This document shows positions 18,907 to 31,389 of a stretch of 64,000 nt of DNA, one piece after another. Each line of letters opens with the position of its first letter. Position 1 is the first letter of the stretch. Source of the DNA: Manihot esculenta (Eukaryota; Streptophyta; Magnoliopsida; Malpighiales; Euphorbiaceae); assembly GCF_001659605.2 (NCBI RefSeq), contig NC_035174.2, positions 436,389-500,388 on the forward strand. The letters run 5' to 3'. The notes below the pieces were generated by a model, which was not told the origin of the DNA, did not search any database, and was given only the letters and a program-made list of their open reading frames with translations. The position numbers were made by a program, and so were the translations under genes.

Positions 18907-19392
18907 TAACGATCTGGAAACCGGACCGCTATCGGCACTAGGATCCAGATCGATATAAGGTCGCCGGGACCCGTAGCAAGCCTACAATGCATCATGTACA
19001 TCTGATAAAATCCCATACATGATCATACATTTGCATAAAAATTTTAAACTTTCCATGTACCAAGCTTGACCTGTGCATACACCATAACATTAAACAGACA
19101 AACCCCATACTAGAGCCCTGATCAAATGCTCTAGCTGGGTCAACATAACATATGTCAAGCCTGGTTCAACATAACTCATCATAAAAACATTTCATAAGAT
19201 CATGTACAAAAGGGATTAACTATACATTAGGGCAAGCACAATACTAGACCATGAAACATATCCCTACATTACATTACATCATTTTACATATCATATCCAC
19301 TACTAAACTATTACATAGACATAGCTTTTACCCTTGACGATTTCCCGGTCTATCCTGAACCTGCAAACCTGAGGGTTAGGGGAGAGGGGTGA
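18907..19392 (-). repeat. 3' part of the old gypsy LTR (split by insertion)
   Basis: Minus-strand terminal 486 bp of the old LTR, ending GTTACA (plus-strand TGTAAC at 18907). It carries the GGTGA target site at its inner border, 19388-19392. The other 1529 bp are at 29742-31270. Confidence 0.8.
19388..19392 (+). repeat. Target site duplication, left copy (GGTGA)
   Basis: GGTGA immediately precedes the first base of the young 5' LTR and is repeated exactly after the 3' LTR at 29737-29741. Five bases is the usual size for gypsy integrases. Confidence 0.95.
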
Positions 19393-22157
19393 TGTAACAT
19401 CCTCAAACCCATAGCTAGAGCAGTGACATCACTAGGTATGGGTTAGGCTATTTCACTACTAAAGTAAGTGGCATTAGGGGAGGTGCTAGCTTACCCCGAG
19501 CTACTTAGGGGAGGTACTAGCATAACTCTAATCTGCTAATAACTGAATTATAGAAAACTCAAATATAGAAACGGACATATTCAGAAATAAAGTAGACAGT
19601 GTGATTAGCGAGTCGGGAACGAGTCACTTTTGGGAGGTGCTTAGGGTTTTCTGACGTGCTTGCTTGAGGTGTTTGTTTTAAATCCGTCATGCTTGCTTAA
19701 GTGGAAAGGACTTCTAAAGGCTAAAAGCATATTTTAGTAGGTCAATCTATGATTATTGAAAGTTTAAAAACTAAATTGAAATATGGTAAAAAGTTTAGTG
19801 GGTTAAAGTATAAATATGGAAAGTTAAAATATAAAAGTCAAATTTTACTTTCCATGTGTCACCTAGCTATTGGATGAAGAAATGACCAAGCAATTTGAAA
19901 AAGGGATTGTCATCTTCTCCATTTCACTTTGCCGTAGCTCACACCATAGGAAACCAAAGAATTTCTTTTCTTTCTCCCACCAAAGCCAAGCCAAAACCTC
20001 ACCAAATCAACTTCTTTCTTTAACCAAAATTCATCCTAAGATCAAGATCTAAAGGAAGAGCCATATATTGAAGGGATTGAAGAAGAAAAGTTTAGGGTTC
20101 CATATACACCAAGCTTGAAAATCAAAGGTAAGTTTAGAAATGAGTAGGAAATAGCATCATCTCATTTCTTCATGCATGGATTTGAATTATAAAACTTTAA
20201 TTTATAGTTTATTCAATCCTTTCCTAAGACATAAATTGACCTAGGTGAAGGAACATCAAAGGGAAAGGAGATAGCTAGAGATTAGAAGAGGAAAAGAAAG
20301 GAGGAATTCAAGAAAGGTTTGGTGTTTGTATGATTTTCTGTTTTCCTTGGATTCTGCCATGAATAAGTGAAATTAGGGGTTGATTTTACTTGCTGGAAAT
20401 GTTGCTTTGACTGTATAAATATGTTATATGAATGTTAAAATGATGTTTGAAAGGCTTAGAGTAAAGAAATTTAACATGAGAGCTAAAAGTGCAAATCTGC
20501 CAGAATAGGTTCTAACAGGACAGTCAGTGTTGGAAGCCTTATAACTTATTGTGTATTTATTGAAATTAGTCCTAAGATATACCAAATGAAAGATAAGACA
20601 AAGATATAAAACTTTTATGAATTGACCAAATTCTGAATCTGTAGGTAAGATGATGAAAATTTGAAGTGAACCTAAACTGGATACAGAGTTAGTGCATCCA
20701 GAACAGTGTGTATTGATTATACTATAACTAATTATGTACTCAGTGAAATGTGTTAATACCAGTGCCAAATGAATCCTAAGAAGTAGACCTAAAACTTTGT
20801 AGAAGACACTTAAGCTTGAATTTGTATGGAAATGTATGAATCTGATAATTTTTGTGATACTATAAACAGGTACTAATACTGGACTGATTAAGACCTGATT
20901 GAGCAGCTGGTAAAGAAAAATTCATAACTTAAGTTAGGATGATCAGAATTGCATAAATCATACCTTGTTGGAAAGATAAGACATAAATGTACATTTCTTA
21001 TGAAGAAAATGAAGTTAAATTATAACTCTAAACTACTTGAAAAGTTGATGCAATATATGGCAGAATGTAGTTTTCTACATTAAAATGCTAAGTCAATAAA
21101 GTTTTGCACTATTTGCCATGAGTTTTCCATATTGTAAATCTTGGCATATGATATATGGACTTTGGAAAATGAATTCAAATAGCTTCAAATGGCATGCATT
21201 TTACATTGATACATTGAATTAATAGTGCTTGGCCCTGGTAAACGTAATAGGAGTCGAGGTTAGTATAAGGGTATGGCATGCCATATAAACATACAGAGTT
21301 CGCAGTACTGCTACCGATACATGATTTTTATTTGAGGTTACATATCAGGTACCTCATAAGCACGGTCATAGAGCCCTGCTATCACAGTTTTGGCCTCTGA
21401 GCCTACCGTTCGGCACTCTGTGCCTACCGTTATAACTCCTTATCTACCTAGACGATCCTACTATGTGTTTATAAGGGCTAAGATCTTAATTAAGATTGAC
21501 ACTTGATTTTGTGAACTTATTAGTGAGTGTTAATATGTTTGCATCTCTTACATGCACTAAGCTGTGGTAATTTATTATAAATAGAAAATGTGCAATAACG
21601 GAAAAAGAAGATGTTTTTATTCCGATTATCTGTATACGTGAACTTGTTTGCTCTATTTTGTTATTTGTTTGCTATCACCCACTGAGCATTAGCTCAGCGT
21701 GTTGGTTTTTACCTCACGCAGGTTGTAGATAAAATAGGGCAACAGAAGTTATCAGAGATCTACATCAGATATCAAGGCCATTATCATAGCTGGTTGTTTT
21801 GAGTCTCGGAGTCATAGTACAGTTTTATTTTGGCATGTACATATTAAATAGAGTGAGTTGTGAAGGTTATGTAAATCAAAGAATAGTAAGATATCAAGTG
21901 ACAGTTGTTAGTGTTATTATAAGTGTGATGTTCATATGTATTACAGGTTAAAGTGCTAATGAAATAGAGAAAACTCTGCCGAAAATTTTGGTTTAAAAAT
22001 CTCACGCTTATTTTAATCTTGATGAAAGTTACATGCATTACCTAAAAACTTGGTATTTACAGATAAAAGAAATTGTTTAGTCCTGATATATCTAAAAAGG
22101 TATAGTTTGTGACATTCCTTGCTCTATCTACTCTTTGATAGGGTAAGGGGTGTTACA
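19393..22157 (+). repeat. 5' LTR of the young gypsy element (2765 bp)
   Basis: Starts TGTAACA and ends TGTTACA, a perfect 7-base terminal inverted pair. It aligns without any gap to 26972-29736 at a constant offset of 7579. I found five substitutions: 20194 A/G, 20461 G/A, 20700 A/G, 21193 C/T and 21965 T/C (5' base/3' base). All are transitions. The LTR holds only short chance reading frames and should contain the element's promoter and polyadenylation signals. Confidence 0.98.
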
Positions 22158-22162
22158 ATTAG

Positions 22163-22174
22163 TGGTATCAAAGC
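22163..22174 (+). other. Primer binding site of the young gypsy element
   Basis: TGGTATCAAAGC begins six bases after the 5' LTR and matches the initiator tRNA-Met primer site except at one base (canonical TGGTATCAGAGC). Confidence 0.85.
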
Positions 22175-22306
22175 AAAGGTTTAGGCGATTCTAGGTCATA
22201 GTATGTATGTGTATATGTGTCATATATGTACATGCCAAAAATGAGTTACAGCTATGGTATGGTTCTGATGTAAATCTCTTCTTTGTGTCTTTAGGTCATA
22301 TAAAAG

Positions 22307-25300
22307 ATGTCATCTGAGTCACAGAGAGCAGTAGATGAAGAGGTAGAGAGTCATGCTCCCTCTGAGGCAGCTGCTGCTGCTGCTCCTGCACCTGCTGCTG
22401 CTCCTCCACCTGCTGCTGCTGGCGGACCAGGGCAGGATGCATTGTTTCAGCAAATAGCTGAGTTGATTAGGAGGGTTACACAAAATGTACCAGAGGTACC
22501 ACCACCACCACCTGTTGTAGCCCAGGCACAACCTAGGCCTCCAATAGAAAAACTCAGGAAATATGGTGCCACAGAGTTTAGAGGTAAAAAGGAAGATGAT
22601 CCTTCAGCTGCAGAATTCTGGTTAGAAAGTACAGAAAGGGTCTTACAGCAGCTACAGTGTTCACCAGCAGAGAGCTTGATGTGTGCAGTATCATTGCTGA
22701 AAGATGAAGCTGATAGATGGTGGACAACTTTGACACAGATGGTTAGACTAGAGCGGCAGACTTGGGAATTCTTTTTAGCAGAGTTTAAGAAGAAATATAT
22801 TGGAGCCTTATATATAGAGGAGAGAAGAAGGGAATTTTTATACCTCAGACAAGGCAGGCTTACAGTAACTGAGTATGAGCGAGAATTTGTTAGACTTAGT
22901 AAGTATGCCACAGAGATAGTTCCTACAGAGGAAGAGAGATGTAAACGCTTTGAGCAAGGATTTCATGCTGATATCAAAATGTATCTCACAGCTATGTACA
23001 TCAGGGAACTTTCAGTTTTAGTAGAGACAGCCCACAGTCTGGAGCGAATTAAAGAAGAAGAGCAAAGTAGAAGGCAGAAAGGGCAGCAGAAGAGGAGCCA
23101 GAGCCAATATCAGGGACAATCCTCTGCATCTCAGACAAGTAGTAAGAGACAGAGGGAATTTCAACAGACAGGGCAGAGAGGACCACCTAGGCAGAGTCAG
23201 AGACCTGGGCAAAGTTCAGTTGTGAGGTCTGGACAGCAGACTACCTCTGTATCTAGTACAGGAGGACCAGGCAGAGGGTTGCCACCAGTATGTGAGCATT
23301 GTGGCAGGAGACATGGCGGAGTATGTAGGAGATTAACTGGGGCTTGCTACTTATGTGGAAGCTCAGACCATTTCATGAGGGATTGTCCTAGAGGCCAGTC
23401 AGTGCAGCCTATGCAGACAGAGAGATCTATGCCGACAGGGTCTAGAGGCAGAGGAAGAGGTAGAGGTGAAGTTAGTAGTGCTCAGAGTCACCGAGTATCA
23501 GAGACAGTAGACAGACCAGACACTAGAGCACCTGCCAGGGCATATGCCATTCGTGCAAAGGAAGACCAGGACAAACCAGATGTTATTGCTGGTAAATTTT
23601 CTATCTTTGGCAGATATGTTTATGCATTAATTGATCCTGGTTCCACACATTCATACATCAGCATACCCATTAATAATGAGATGGGAATTCAAGTAGAACC
23701 TTTAGAACATGACATAGTAGTGACCAATCCCTTAGGACATCTTGTGATTGTGAATAGAGTTTACAGAGATTGTCCTATATGTGTGCAAGGTCATACCTTT
23801 TTAGGTGACCTGATAGAGTTACCTTTTAGAGAGTTTGATGTGATTCTAGGTATGGATTGGTTGTCTAGACATCATGTCATAGTTGACTGTAAGTTAAAGC
23901 GGGTTACACTCAAAACATTAGAGGGTTCTGAGGTTATAGTTGTGGGTGAGAGGTCAGATTACCTCTCTAATGTCATATCTGCCACTACAGCTAGGAGGTT
24001 GATTAGAAAAGGCTGTACAGCTTATCTAGCTAGTGTGATTGAAACTAAGAAGGAAGGTCCTAGTGTGTCAAATCTACCCACAGTATGTCATTTTCCAGAT
24101 GTCTTTCCTGAAGAGTTGCCAGGGTTACCTCCAGAAAGGGAAGTGGATTTTGCTATAGAAGTTGTGCCAGGCACCGCACCTATTTCAATTGCTCCTTACA
24201 GAATGGCTCCTACAGAATTGAAAGAGTTGAAAATACAGTTGCAAGAGTTACTTGATAAGGGCTTTATTCGACCTAGTGTTTCACCATGGGGTGCACCAGT
24301 GTTGTTTGTGAAAAAGAAAGATGGATCTCTTCGATTGTGTATTGATTACAGACAGTTGAATAAGGTAACTATAAAGAATAAATATCCACTGCCCAGAATA
24401 GATGATTTGTTTGATCAGTTGAAAGGGGCCAGCATTTTCTCTAAGATAGATTTGAGATCGGGCTACCATCAGTTGAGAGTTAAAGGGACAGATGTGCCTA
24501 AAACTGCATTCAGAACACGATATGGACATTATGAGTTTCTGGTTATGCCATTTGGGTTAACAAATGCACCTGCATCATTCATGGATTTGATGAACCGTAT
24601 CTTTCATCCATTTTTAGACCAGTTTGTTGTAGTATTCATTGATGATATTCTGGTATACTCTAGAACTAGAGAAGACCATGACAGACATTTGAGGATAGTA
24701 TTACAGACTCTGAGGGAAAAGCAACTTTATGCTAAGTTCAGTAAATGTGATTTTTGGCTCAATGAAATAACATTTTTGGGACATGTTGTATCAGCAGAGG
24801 GAATCAGGGTAGATCCACAGAAGATTAAAGCTGTACTGGAATGGAAGCCACCAAAGAATGTTGCAGAGATCAGGAGTTTCTTGGGTCTAGCTGGGTACTA
24901 CAGACGGTTTGTGAAAGGGTTTTCACTTATAGCAGCTCCATTGACTAAATTACTACATAAGAATGTTAAGTATGTTTGGGATGATAAATGTCAGGCAAGC
25001 TTTGACAGATTGAAGACTATGCTCACTGAAGCACCTATACTTACACAACCTGTTTCTGGCAAGGAATTTGTGATATACAGTGATGCTTCTCACAATGGAC
25101 TTGGATGTGTTTTGATGCAAGAAGGTAAAGTGATTGCCTATGCTTCTAGACAACTGAAGCCACATGAGAAGAACTATCCTACTCATGATCTAGAGTTGGC
25201 GGCCATAGTGTTTGCACTAAAGATATGGAGACATTATTTATATGGTGAGAAATGTTACATCTATACAGATCATAAAAGTCTGAAATACTTGCCCACACAG

Positions 25301-26755
25301 AAAGAGCTAAACCTGAGACAGAGAAGATGGCTGGAGTTACTGAAGGATTATGATTGCATTATAGATTATCACCCAGGCAAAGCTAATTTGGTAGCAGATG
25401 CACTTAGCAGGAAATCGTTATTTGCATTAAGAGCGATGAATGCGCGGTTGACTATAGCGGATGATGGAGCTATCATAGCAGAATTGAAGGTTAGACCCAA
25501 CTTACTGCAACAAATTAAAGAAGCACAGAAAGAAGATACAGAGATAGCTTTATGGGCTAGACAAGTACAAGAGGGGAAGAAGCAGAAGCATGTAATAAGT
25601 GATGATGGTTACTTGTACTATGGTAACAGAGTATGTGTACTTAACATTGGAGAGCTGAAACAGAGTATTCTTATAGAGGCACACAATAGTCCATATGTTA
25701 TGCATCCAGGTAGCACTAAGATGTATCAAGATCTGAGGGTGCATTATTGGTGGCCGGGTATGAAAAGAGATATAGCTGAATTTGTAACAAAATGTTTGAC
25801 ATGTCAACGGGTAAAAGCAGAACATCAAGTCCCATCAGGGTTGTTGCAGCCTATCGCTATACCAGAATGGAAATGGGATAGAATTACCATGGATTTTGTA
25901 ACAGGATTGCCACTCACACCAAGGAAGAAAGATGCCATCTGGGTAATAGTTGACAAGTTAACTAAATCAGCGCATTTCTTGCCAATCAGAATGGATTACA
26001 CATTGGAGAAGTATGCAGAATTGTACATTAATGAAATTGTGAGACTGCATGGTGTTCCTATCTCTATCATATCAGACAGAGATCCAAGATTCACATCCAG
26101 ATTTTGGGAAAAACTACATGAAGCTCTAGGGACAAGATTGAATTTTAGTACAGCTTTTCATCCTCAGACAGATGGCCAGTCAGAGAGAGTAATTCAAGTT
26201 TTGGAAGATATGCTCAGAAGTTGTGTAATTGAATTTGAAGGAAGCTGGGAAAGATATCTTCCACTAGTAGAATTTGCTTACAACAACAGTTATCAGGCTA
26301 GTATTAAAATGGCTCCTTATGAAGCATTATATGGCAGAAAATGTAGAACCCCATTGTGCTGGACAGAACTCAGTGAAGCTAAACTTGTAGGTCCAGAGTT
26401 GATAAGACAGACTGAGGAGAAAGTGAAGATTATCAAAGAAAGATTGAAAGCTGCAACAGATAGGCAAAAATCATATGCAGATTTGAAAAGAAAAGATATA
26501 GAATTTGCTATTGGGGATAAAGTGTTTTTGAAAGTTTCTCCATGGAAGAAAGTGCTAAGATTTGGCAAGAAAGGTAAGCTAAGCCCTCGGGTTATTGGTC
26601 CATATGATGTAATTGAGCGTGTGGGTCCAGTAGCCTACAGGCTAGCTTTACCTCCAGAGTTAGACAGAATACATAATGTCTTCCATGTATCCATGCTAAG
26701 AAGATACAGATCTGACCCATCACATGTCATTCCAGCTGAAACCATTGATGTATAG
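22307..26755 (+). CDS. Gag-pol polyprotein of the young gypsy element
   Basis: A 1482-residue frame without interruption. Residues 1-50 are rich in Ala and Pro. Gag follows, with a CCHC knuckle [14 protein letters not shown] at about 347-360. The aspartic protease has DPG at about 443-445 in place of the usual DSG/DTG, as in many plant elements. Reverse transcriptase includes [20 protein letters not shown] and the active site FIDD at about 777-780. RNase H has [10 protein letters not shown]. Integrase has an HHCC finger (paired His, then CLTC) and the DDE core residues in [17 protein letters not shown] and QTDGQSERV. The GPY/F module [19 protein letters not shown] follows. The frame ends at TAG 26753-26755, after [12 protein letters not shown] and a short tail. 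The chromodomain that usually closes pol lies beyond that stop. The ATG at 22307 is the first in frame after the primer site. Confidence 0.95.
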   Translation: MSSESQRAVDEEVESHAPSEAAAAAAPAPAAAPPPAAAGGPGQDALFQQIAELIRRVTQNVPEVPPPPPVVAQAQPRPPIEKLRKYGATEFRGKKEDDPSAAEFWLESTERVLQQLQCSPAESLMCAVSLLKDEADRWWTTLTQMVRLERQTWEFFLAEFKKKYIGALYIEERRREFLYLRQGRLTVTEYEREFVRLSKYATEIVPTEEERCKRFEQGFHADIKMYLTAMYIRELSVLVETAHSLERIKEEEQSRRQKGQQKRSQSQYQGQSSASQTSSKRQREFQQTGQRGPPRQSQRPGQSSVVRSGQQTTSVSSTGGPGRGLPPVCEHCGRRHGGVCRRLTGACYLCGSSDHFMRDCPRGQSVQPMQTERSMPTGSRGRGRGRGEVSSAQSHRVSETVDRPDTRAPARAYAIRAKEDQDKPDVIAGKFSIFGRYVYALIDPGSTHSYISIPINNEMGIQVEPLEHDIVVTNPLGHLVIVNRVYRDCPICVQGHTFLGDLIELPFREFDVILGMDWLSRHHVIVDCKLKRVTLKTLEGSEVIVVGERSDYLSNVISATTARRLIRKGCTAYLASVIETKKEGPSVSNLPTVCHFPDVFPEELPGLPPEREVDFAIEVVPGTAPISIAPYRMAPTELKELKIQLQELLDKGFIRPSVSPWGAPVLFVKKKDGSLRLCIDYRQLNKVTIKNKYPLPRIDDLFDQLKGASIFSKIDLRSGYHQLRVKGTDVPKTAFRTRYGHYEFLVMPFGLTNAPASFMDLMNRIFHPFLDQFVVVFIDDILVYSRTREDHDRHLRIVLQTLREKQLYAKFSKCDFWLNEITFLGHVVSAEGIRVDPQKIKAVLEWKPPKNVAEIRSFLGLAGYYRRFVKGFSLIAAPLTKLLHKNVKYVWDDKCQASFDRLKTMLTEAPILTQPVSGKEFVIYSDASHNGLGCVLMQEGKVIAYASRQLKPHEKNYPTHDLELAAIVFALKIWRHYLYGEKCYIYTDHKSLKYLPTQKELNLRQRRWLELLKDYDCIIDYHPGKANLVADALSRKSLFALRAMNARLTIADDGAIIAELKVRPNLLQQIKEAQKEDTEIALWARQVQEGKKQKHVISDDGYLYYGNRVCVLNIGELKQSILIEAHNSPYVMHPGSTKMYQDLRVHYWWPGMKRDIAEFVTKCLTCQRVKAEHQVPSGLLQPIAIPEWKWDRITMDFVTGLPLTPRKKDAIWVIVDKLTKSAHFLPIRMDYTLEKYAELYINEIVRLHGVPISIISDRDPRFTSRFWEKLHEALGTRLNFSTAFHPQTDGQSERVIQVLEDMLRSCVIEFEGSWERYLPLVEFAYNNSYQASIKMAPYEALYGRKCRTPLCWTELSEAKLVGPELIRQTEEKVKIIKERLKAATDRQKSYADLKRKDIEFAIGDKVFLKVSPWKKVLRFGKKGKLSPRVIGPYDVIERVGPVAYRLALPPELDRIHNVFHVSMLRRYRSDPSHVIPAETIDV

Positions 26756-26960
26756 TCTGACCTGACTTATGAAGAAGAACCAGTGAAAATTTTAGCAAGG
26801 GAAATAAAAAGAGTTAAGGAATAAGAAGATTCCCTTAGTGAAAGTGTTGTGGAGAAATCACAAGGCAGAAGAAGCTACATGGGAGAGTGAAGAGGTGATG
26901 AAGCAACAATATCCACAGCTATTCAAAGCAGGTAAAATTTCGAGGACGAAATTTCTTAAG
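26756..26960 (+). pseudogene. Chromodomain segment cut off from pol
   Basis: After the TAG at 26753-26755 the same frame continues as SDLTYEEEPVKILAREIK and meets TAA at 26822-26824. Chromodomain-type sequence then continues in the next frame (PLVKVLWRNHKAEEATWE, QQYPQLFKAG) up to the polypurine tract. A premature stop and a one-base frame change thus separate this module from gag-pol. Chromodomains of this lineage steer integration to marked chromatin in related elements (established for chromoviruses generally). Whether this copy can still target is unknown. Confidence 0.8.
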
Positions 26961-26970
26961 AGGGGAAGAG
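26958..26970 (+). other. Polypurine tract of the young gypsy element
   Basis: AAGAGGGGAAGAG ends one base before the 3' LTR starts at 26972, the position where plus-strand synthesis is primed. Confidence 0.85.
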
Positions 26971-26971
26971 T

Positions 26972-29736
26972 TGTAACATCCTCAAACCCATAGCTAGAGC
27001 AGTGACATCACTAGGTATGGGTTAGGCTATTTCACTACTAAAGTAAGTGGCATTAGGGGAGGTGCTAGCTTACCCCGAGCTACTTAGGGGAGGTACTAGC
27101 ATAACTCTAATCTGCTAATAACTGAATTATAGAAAACTCAAATATAGAAACGGACATATTCAGAAATAAAGTAGACAGTGTGATTAGCGAGTCGGGAACG
27201 AGTCACTTTTGGGAGGTGCTTAGGGTTTTCTGACGTGCTTGCTTGAGGTGTTTGTTTTAAATCCGTCATGCTTGCTTAAGTGGAAAGGACTTCTAAAGGC
27301 TAAAAGCATATTTTAGTAGGTCAATCTATGATTATTGAAAGTTTAAAAACTAAATTGAAATATGGTAAAAAGTTTAGTGGGTTAAAGTATAAATATGGAA
27401 AGTTAAAATATAAAAGTCAAATTTTACTTTCCATGTGTCACCTAGCTATTGGATGAAGAAATGACCAAGCAATTTGAAAAAGGGATTGTCATCTTCTCCA
27501 TTTCACTTTGCCGTAGCTCACACCATAGGAAACCAAAGAATTTCTTTTCTTTCTCCCACCAAAGCCAAGCCAAAACCTCACCAAATCAACTTCTTTCTTT
27601 AACCAAAATTCATCCTAAGATCAAGATCTAAAGGAAGAGCCATATATTGAAGGGATTGAAGAAGAAAAGTTTAGGGTTCCATATACACCAAGCTTGAAAA
27701 TCAAAGGTAAGTTTAGAAATGAGTAGGAAATAGCATCATCTCATTTCTTCATGCATGGATTTGAATTATAAAGCTTTAATTTATAGTTTATTCAATCCTT
27801 TCCTAAGACATAAATTGACCTAGGTGAAGGAACATCAAAGGGAAAGGAGATAGCTAGAGATTAGAAGAGGAAAAGAAAGGAGGAATTCAAGAAAGGTTTG
27901 GTGTTTGTATGATTTTCTGTTTTCCTTGGATTCTGCCATGAATAAGTGAAATTAGGGGTTGATTTTACTTGCTGGAAATGTTGCTTTGACTGTATAAATA
28001 TGTTATATGAATGTTAAAATGATGTTTGAAAGGCTTAGAATAAAGAAATTTAACATGAGAGCTAAAAGTGCAAATCTGCCAGAATAGGTTCTAACAGGAC
28101 AGTCAGTGTTGGAAGCCTTATAACTTATTGTGTATTTATTGAAATTAGTCCTAAGATATACCAAATGAAAGATAAGACAAAGATATAAAACTTTTATGAA
28201 TTGACCAAATTCTGAATCTGTAGGTAAGATGATGAAAATTTGAAGTGAACCTAAACTGGATACAGAGTTAGTGCATCCGGAACAGTGTGTATTGATTATA
28301 CTATAACTAATTATGTACTCAGTGAAATGTGTTAATACCAGTGCCAAATGAATCCTAAGAAGTAGACCTAAAACTTTGTAGAAGACACTTAAGCTTGAAT
28401 TTGTATGGAAATGTATGAATCTGATAATTTTTGTGATACTATAAACAGGTACTAATACTGGACTGATTAAGACCTGATTGAGCAGCTGGTAAAGAAAAAT
28501 TCATAACTTAAGTTAGGATGATCAGAATTGCATAAATCATACCTTGTTGGAAAGATAAGACATAAATGTACATTTCTTATGAAGAAAATGAAGTTAAATT
28601 ATAACTCTAAACTACTTGAAAAGTTGATGCAATATATGGCAGAATGTAGTTTTCTACATTAAAATGCTAAGTCAATAAAGTTTTGCACTATTTGCCATGA
28701 GTTTTCCATATTGTAAATCTTGGCATATGATATATGGACTTTGGAAAATGAATTCAAATAGCTTCAAATGGTATGCATTTTACATTGATACATTGAATTA
28801 ATAGTGCTTGGCCCTGGTAAACGTAATAGGAGTCGAGGTTAGTATAAGGGTATGGCATGCCATATAAACATACAGAGTTCGCAGTACTGCTACCGATACA
28901 TGATTTTTATTTGAGGTTACATATCAGGTACCTCATAAGCACGGTCATAGAGCCCTGCTATCACAGTTTTGGCCTCTGAGCCTACCGTTCGGCACTCTGT
29001 GCCTACCGTTATAACTCCTTATCTACCTAGACGATCCTACTATGTGTTTATAAGGGCTAAGATCTTAATTAAGATTGACACTTGATTTTGTGAACTTATT
29101 AGTGAGTGTTAATATGTTTGCATCTCTTACATGCACTAAGCTGTGGTAATTTATTATAAATAGAAAATGTGCAATAACGGAAAAAGAAGATGTTTTTATT
29201 CCGATTATCTGTATACGTGAACTTGTTTGCTCTATTTTGTTATTTGTTTGCTATCACCCACTGAGCATTAGCTCAGCGTGTTGGTTTTTACCTCACGCAG
29301 GTTGTAGATAAAATAGGGCAACAGAAGTTATCAGAGATCTACATCAGATATCAAGGCCATTATCATAGCTGGTTGTTTTGAGTCTCGGAGTCATAGTACA
29401 GTTTTATTTTGGCATGTACATATTAAATAGAGTGAGTTGTGAAGGTTATGTAAATCAAAGAATAGTAAGATATCAAGTGACAGTTGTTAGTGTTATTATA
29501 AGTGTGATGTTCATATGTATTACAGGTTAAAGTGCTAATGAAACAGAGAAAACTCTGCCGAAAATTTTGGTTTAAAAATCTCACGCTTATTTTAATCTTG
29601 ATGAAAGTTACATGCATTACCTAAAAACTTGGTATTTACAGATAAAAGAAATTGTTTAGTCCTGATATATCTAAAAAGGTATAGTTTGTGACATTCCTTG
29701 CTCTATCTACTCTTTGATAGGGTAAGGGGTGTTACA
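26972..29736 (+). repeat. 3' LTR of the young gypsy element (2765 bp)
   Basis: Same length and ends as the 5' LTR, with no gaps between them. It differs only at 27773, 28040, 28279, 28772 and 29544 as read by eye. Confidence 0.98.
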
Positions 29737-29741
29737 GGTGA
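29737..29741 (+). repeat. Target site duplication, right copy (GGTGA)
   Basis: GGTGA directly follows the last base of the 3' LTR and matches 19388-19392 exactly. Confidence 0.95.
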
Positions 29742-31270
29742 GCTACAAAAGCCCAGTGAGCAGAACAATAAAACAATTTAATAATCATATGCTTTCATGG
29801 AATGCATCACAACACAATCAATTCACATCACGGATGGACTGACCCAAAAATCCCTCTACTATGTGCCCGGCCCTCGGTGGAGCTCCTCAGGACTTCTATT
29901 ATATACATAAGCTCTGTGCTCGACCCTCGGTGGGGCTCCTCAGGACTTCTGTTACATAACATAATATCTAGAGGGCTAATGGGTCGTCCTGTTGTCCATC
30001 CACACCCACAATGAATAATGCAATGCGTTATATTCGTGAATTCTAATGTCAACAACCTATTACATATCATGATGCATGCACATGCTTAAAACATTTGCTT
30101 TCTTGAAATAAAAGATTAGTTTAGTTCCACTCACCTCTGCCTGACTCTGAACAAACTCTGAAGCAGCTATCTCACTACTGATCACCTCAGTTCCTCAGGT
30201 CCGATCCTACTCAGGAGGACTCAAATGAGGGACCAAATATACTCTAACATGACTCTAAACAATTCTCCAAAAATTCCCTAAAACATCATAAAACATGCAT
30301 GCAAAACAGGTAAAGGAAGGCTGGACAGGGCACTTTCGGCGGCAGGTTCGGCGGCAGGTTCGGCGGCCGAAAGTCAGGCACTTTCGGGGGCAGGGTTCGG
30401 CGGCCGAAAGTCCTTCCAGAGCCGAAAGTCCAAACTTTCTGGGGCGAGTTTAGGCGGCCAAACTGCCTCCACAAGCAGGTTCGGCGGCCGAACCTGGGCT
30501 CTTCCAAAGGGCAGAACCCGGTTCTGCCTTGCCAATCCAGCCACCCACAACAACCCAACAAGCAACAAAACTATATTAAAACATGCATAAACACATTTCC
30601 AAGCATGTAGGGGCATAAAACTAACCTATACCCCCAACAAACATCACATTAAGCATACATTTATCATTTAACTAACATAAACCCTAACATTTTACATCTA
30701 CTCTAAACATGCATTAAACACCCTTAAAACCCCTCAAAACTTACTTAAAACATCATAAAAGGCGTGGATCGACACTTACCTCTTGAAGATCGAGAGGAGA
30801 TGCGATCCCAAACTCGGAGATATGGAGGAACGAGTTCCGGGGCCTCCAAGCTTCAAAACTTTGATCTTTAGCTCAAATGAAAACTTGTCAAAAACTTGAA
30901 AGATTTGAGGGAAAACACAAAATCAACCAAAGGAGAGTGAAATCTCACATATGCCCGAAAATAGAGAGAGAAAACTCACCCATTTTCGGACAAGGGGCCT
31001 TTTATAGGTGGCTAGCCAGACCATCTTCGGGGGCCAAAGGTGCCTCCGCAAACCCCCCATGTTCGGCGGCCAAACTTGAGGTTCGGCGGCCGAACCTGGA
31101 TTTTCCTCCTTGGTCTTTTTCTTTCAAAACTCAATTTTCTTTCTTCAATAAAACCATAAAACATGTAAAACATTTTATAAAAACATATTTCACCCTTCTA
31201 GAGGGTTCCGACATCCGAGATTCCGCCGGAAAGTGGGAATTCCGATGCCGGAGTCTAGCCGGATATTACA
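29742..31270 (-). repeat. 5' part of the old gypsy LTR (split by insertion)
   Basis: Minus-strand LTR start TGTAATATCC at 31270, running down to the insertion point. It contains a GC-rich set of TTCGGCGGC and TTCGGCGGCCGAA palindromes (about 30330-30500 and 31060-31105) and two copies of a unit with CCTCGGTGG and GCTCCTCAGGACTTCT, 53 bp apart, at 29862 and 29915. Together with 18907-19392 it makes a 2015-bp LTR. Confidence 0.8.
30334..30500. repeat. GC-rich palindromic motif cluster in the old LTR
   Basis: TTCGGCGGCCGAA and half-site forms (TTCGGCGGC, GCCGAAAGT) occur about seven times in roughly 170 bp, and again at 31060-31105. Each full copy is self-complementary. The cluster stands out against an AT-rich neighbourhood and is rich in CpG and CHG sites. 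Confidence 0.8.
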
Positions 31271-31285
31271 TTCTTCCCCCCTTAA
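31271..31285 (-). other. Polypurine tract of the old gypsy element
   Basis: The minus strand reads AAGGGGGGAAGAA directly before the LTR start TGTAATATCC, equivalent to the tract of the young element. Confidence 0.8.
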
Positions 31286-31389
31286 GAACATTCGTCCCCG
31301 AATGTTCAACACACAAGCATAGCATGGCACAAACATAAGCATACATGCCAACAAGGAAGCACATAACAACAAAAACACTAACCTTAAAA

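Larger units (their letters stand above)
19393..29736 (+). mobile_element. Young, structurally complete Ty3/gypsy chromovirus (Tekay-like)
   Basis: A 10,344-bp element with two nearly identical 2765-bp LTRs, a 5-bp target duplication (GGTGA), a tRNA-Met primer site, a single long gag-pol frame of 1482 codons, a polypurine tract, and a chromodomain-coding segment just before the 3' LTR. Long LTRs, fused gag-pol and the C-terminal chromodomain are typical of the Tekay/Del lineage. The lineage name is my inference from layout and motifs. With five differences in 2765 bp (0.18 percent) and a commonly used plant rate of 1.3e-8 per site per year, insertion would be on the order of 70,000 years ago. 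It lies in opposite orientation inside the LTR of an older gypsy element. Confidence 0.95.

Noticed and set aside
22447..22911. 154-residue minus-strand frame
   Set aside because: Shadow of the gypsy gag frame on the opposite strand.
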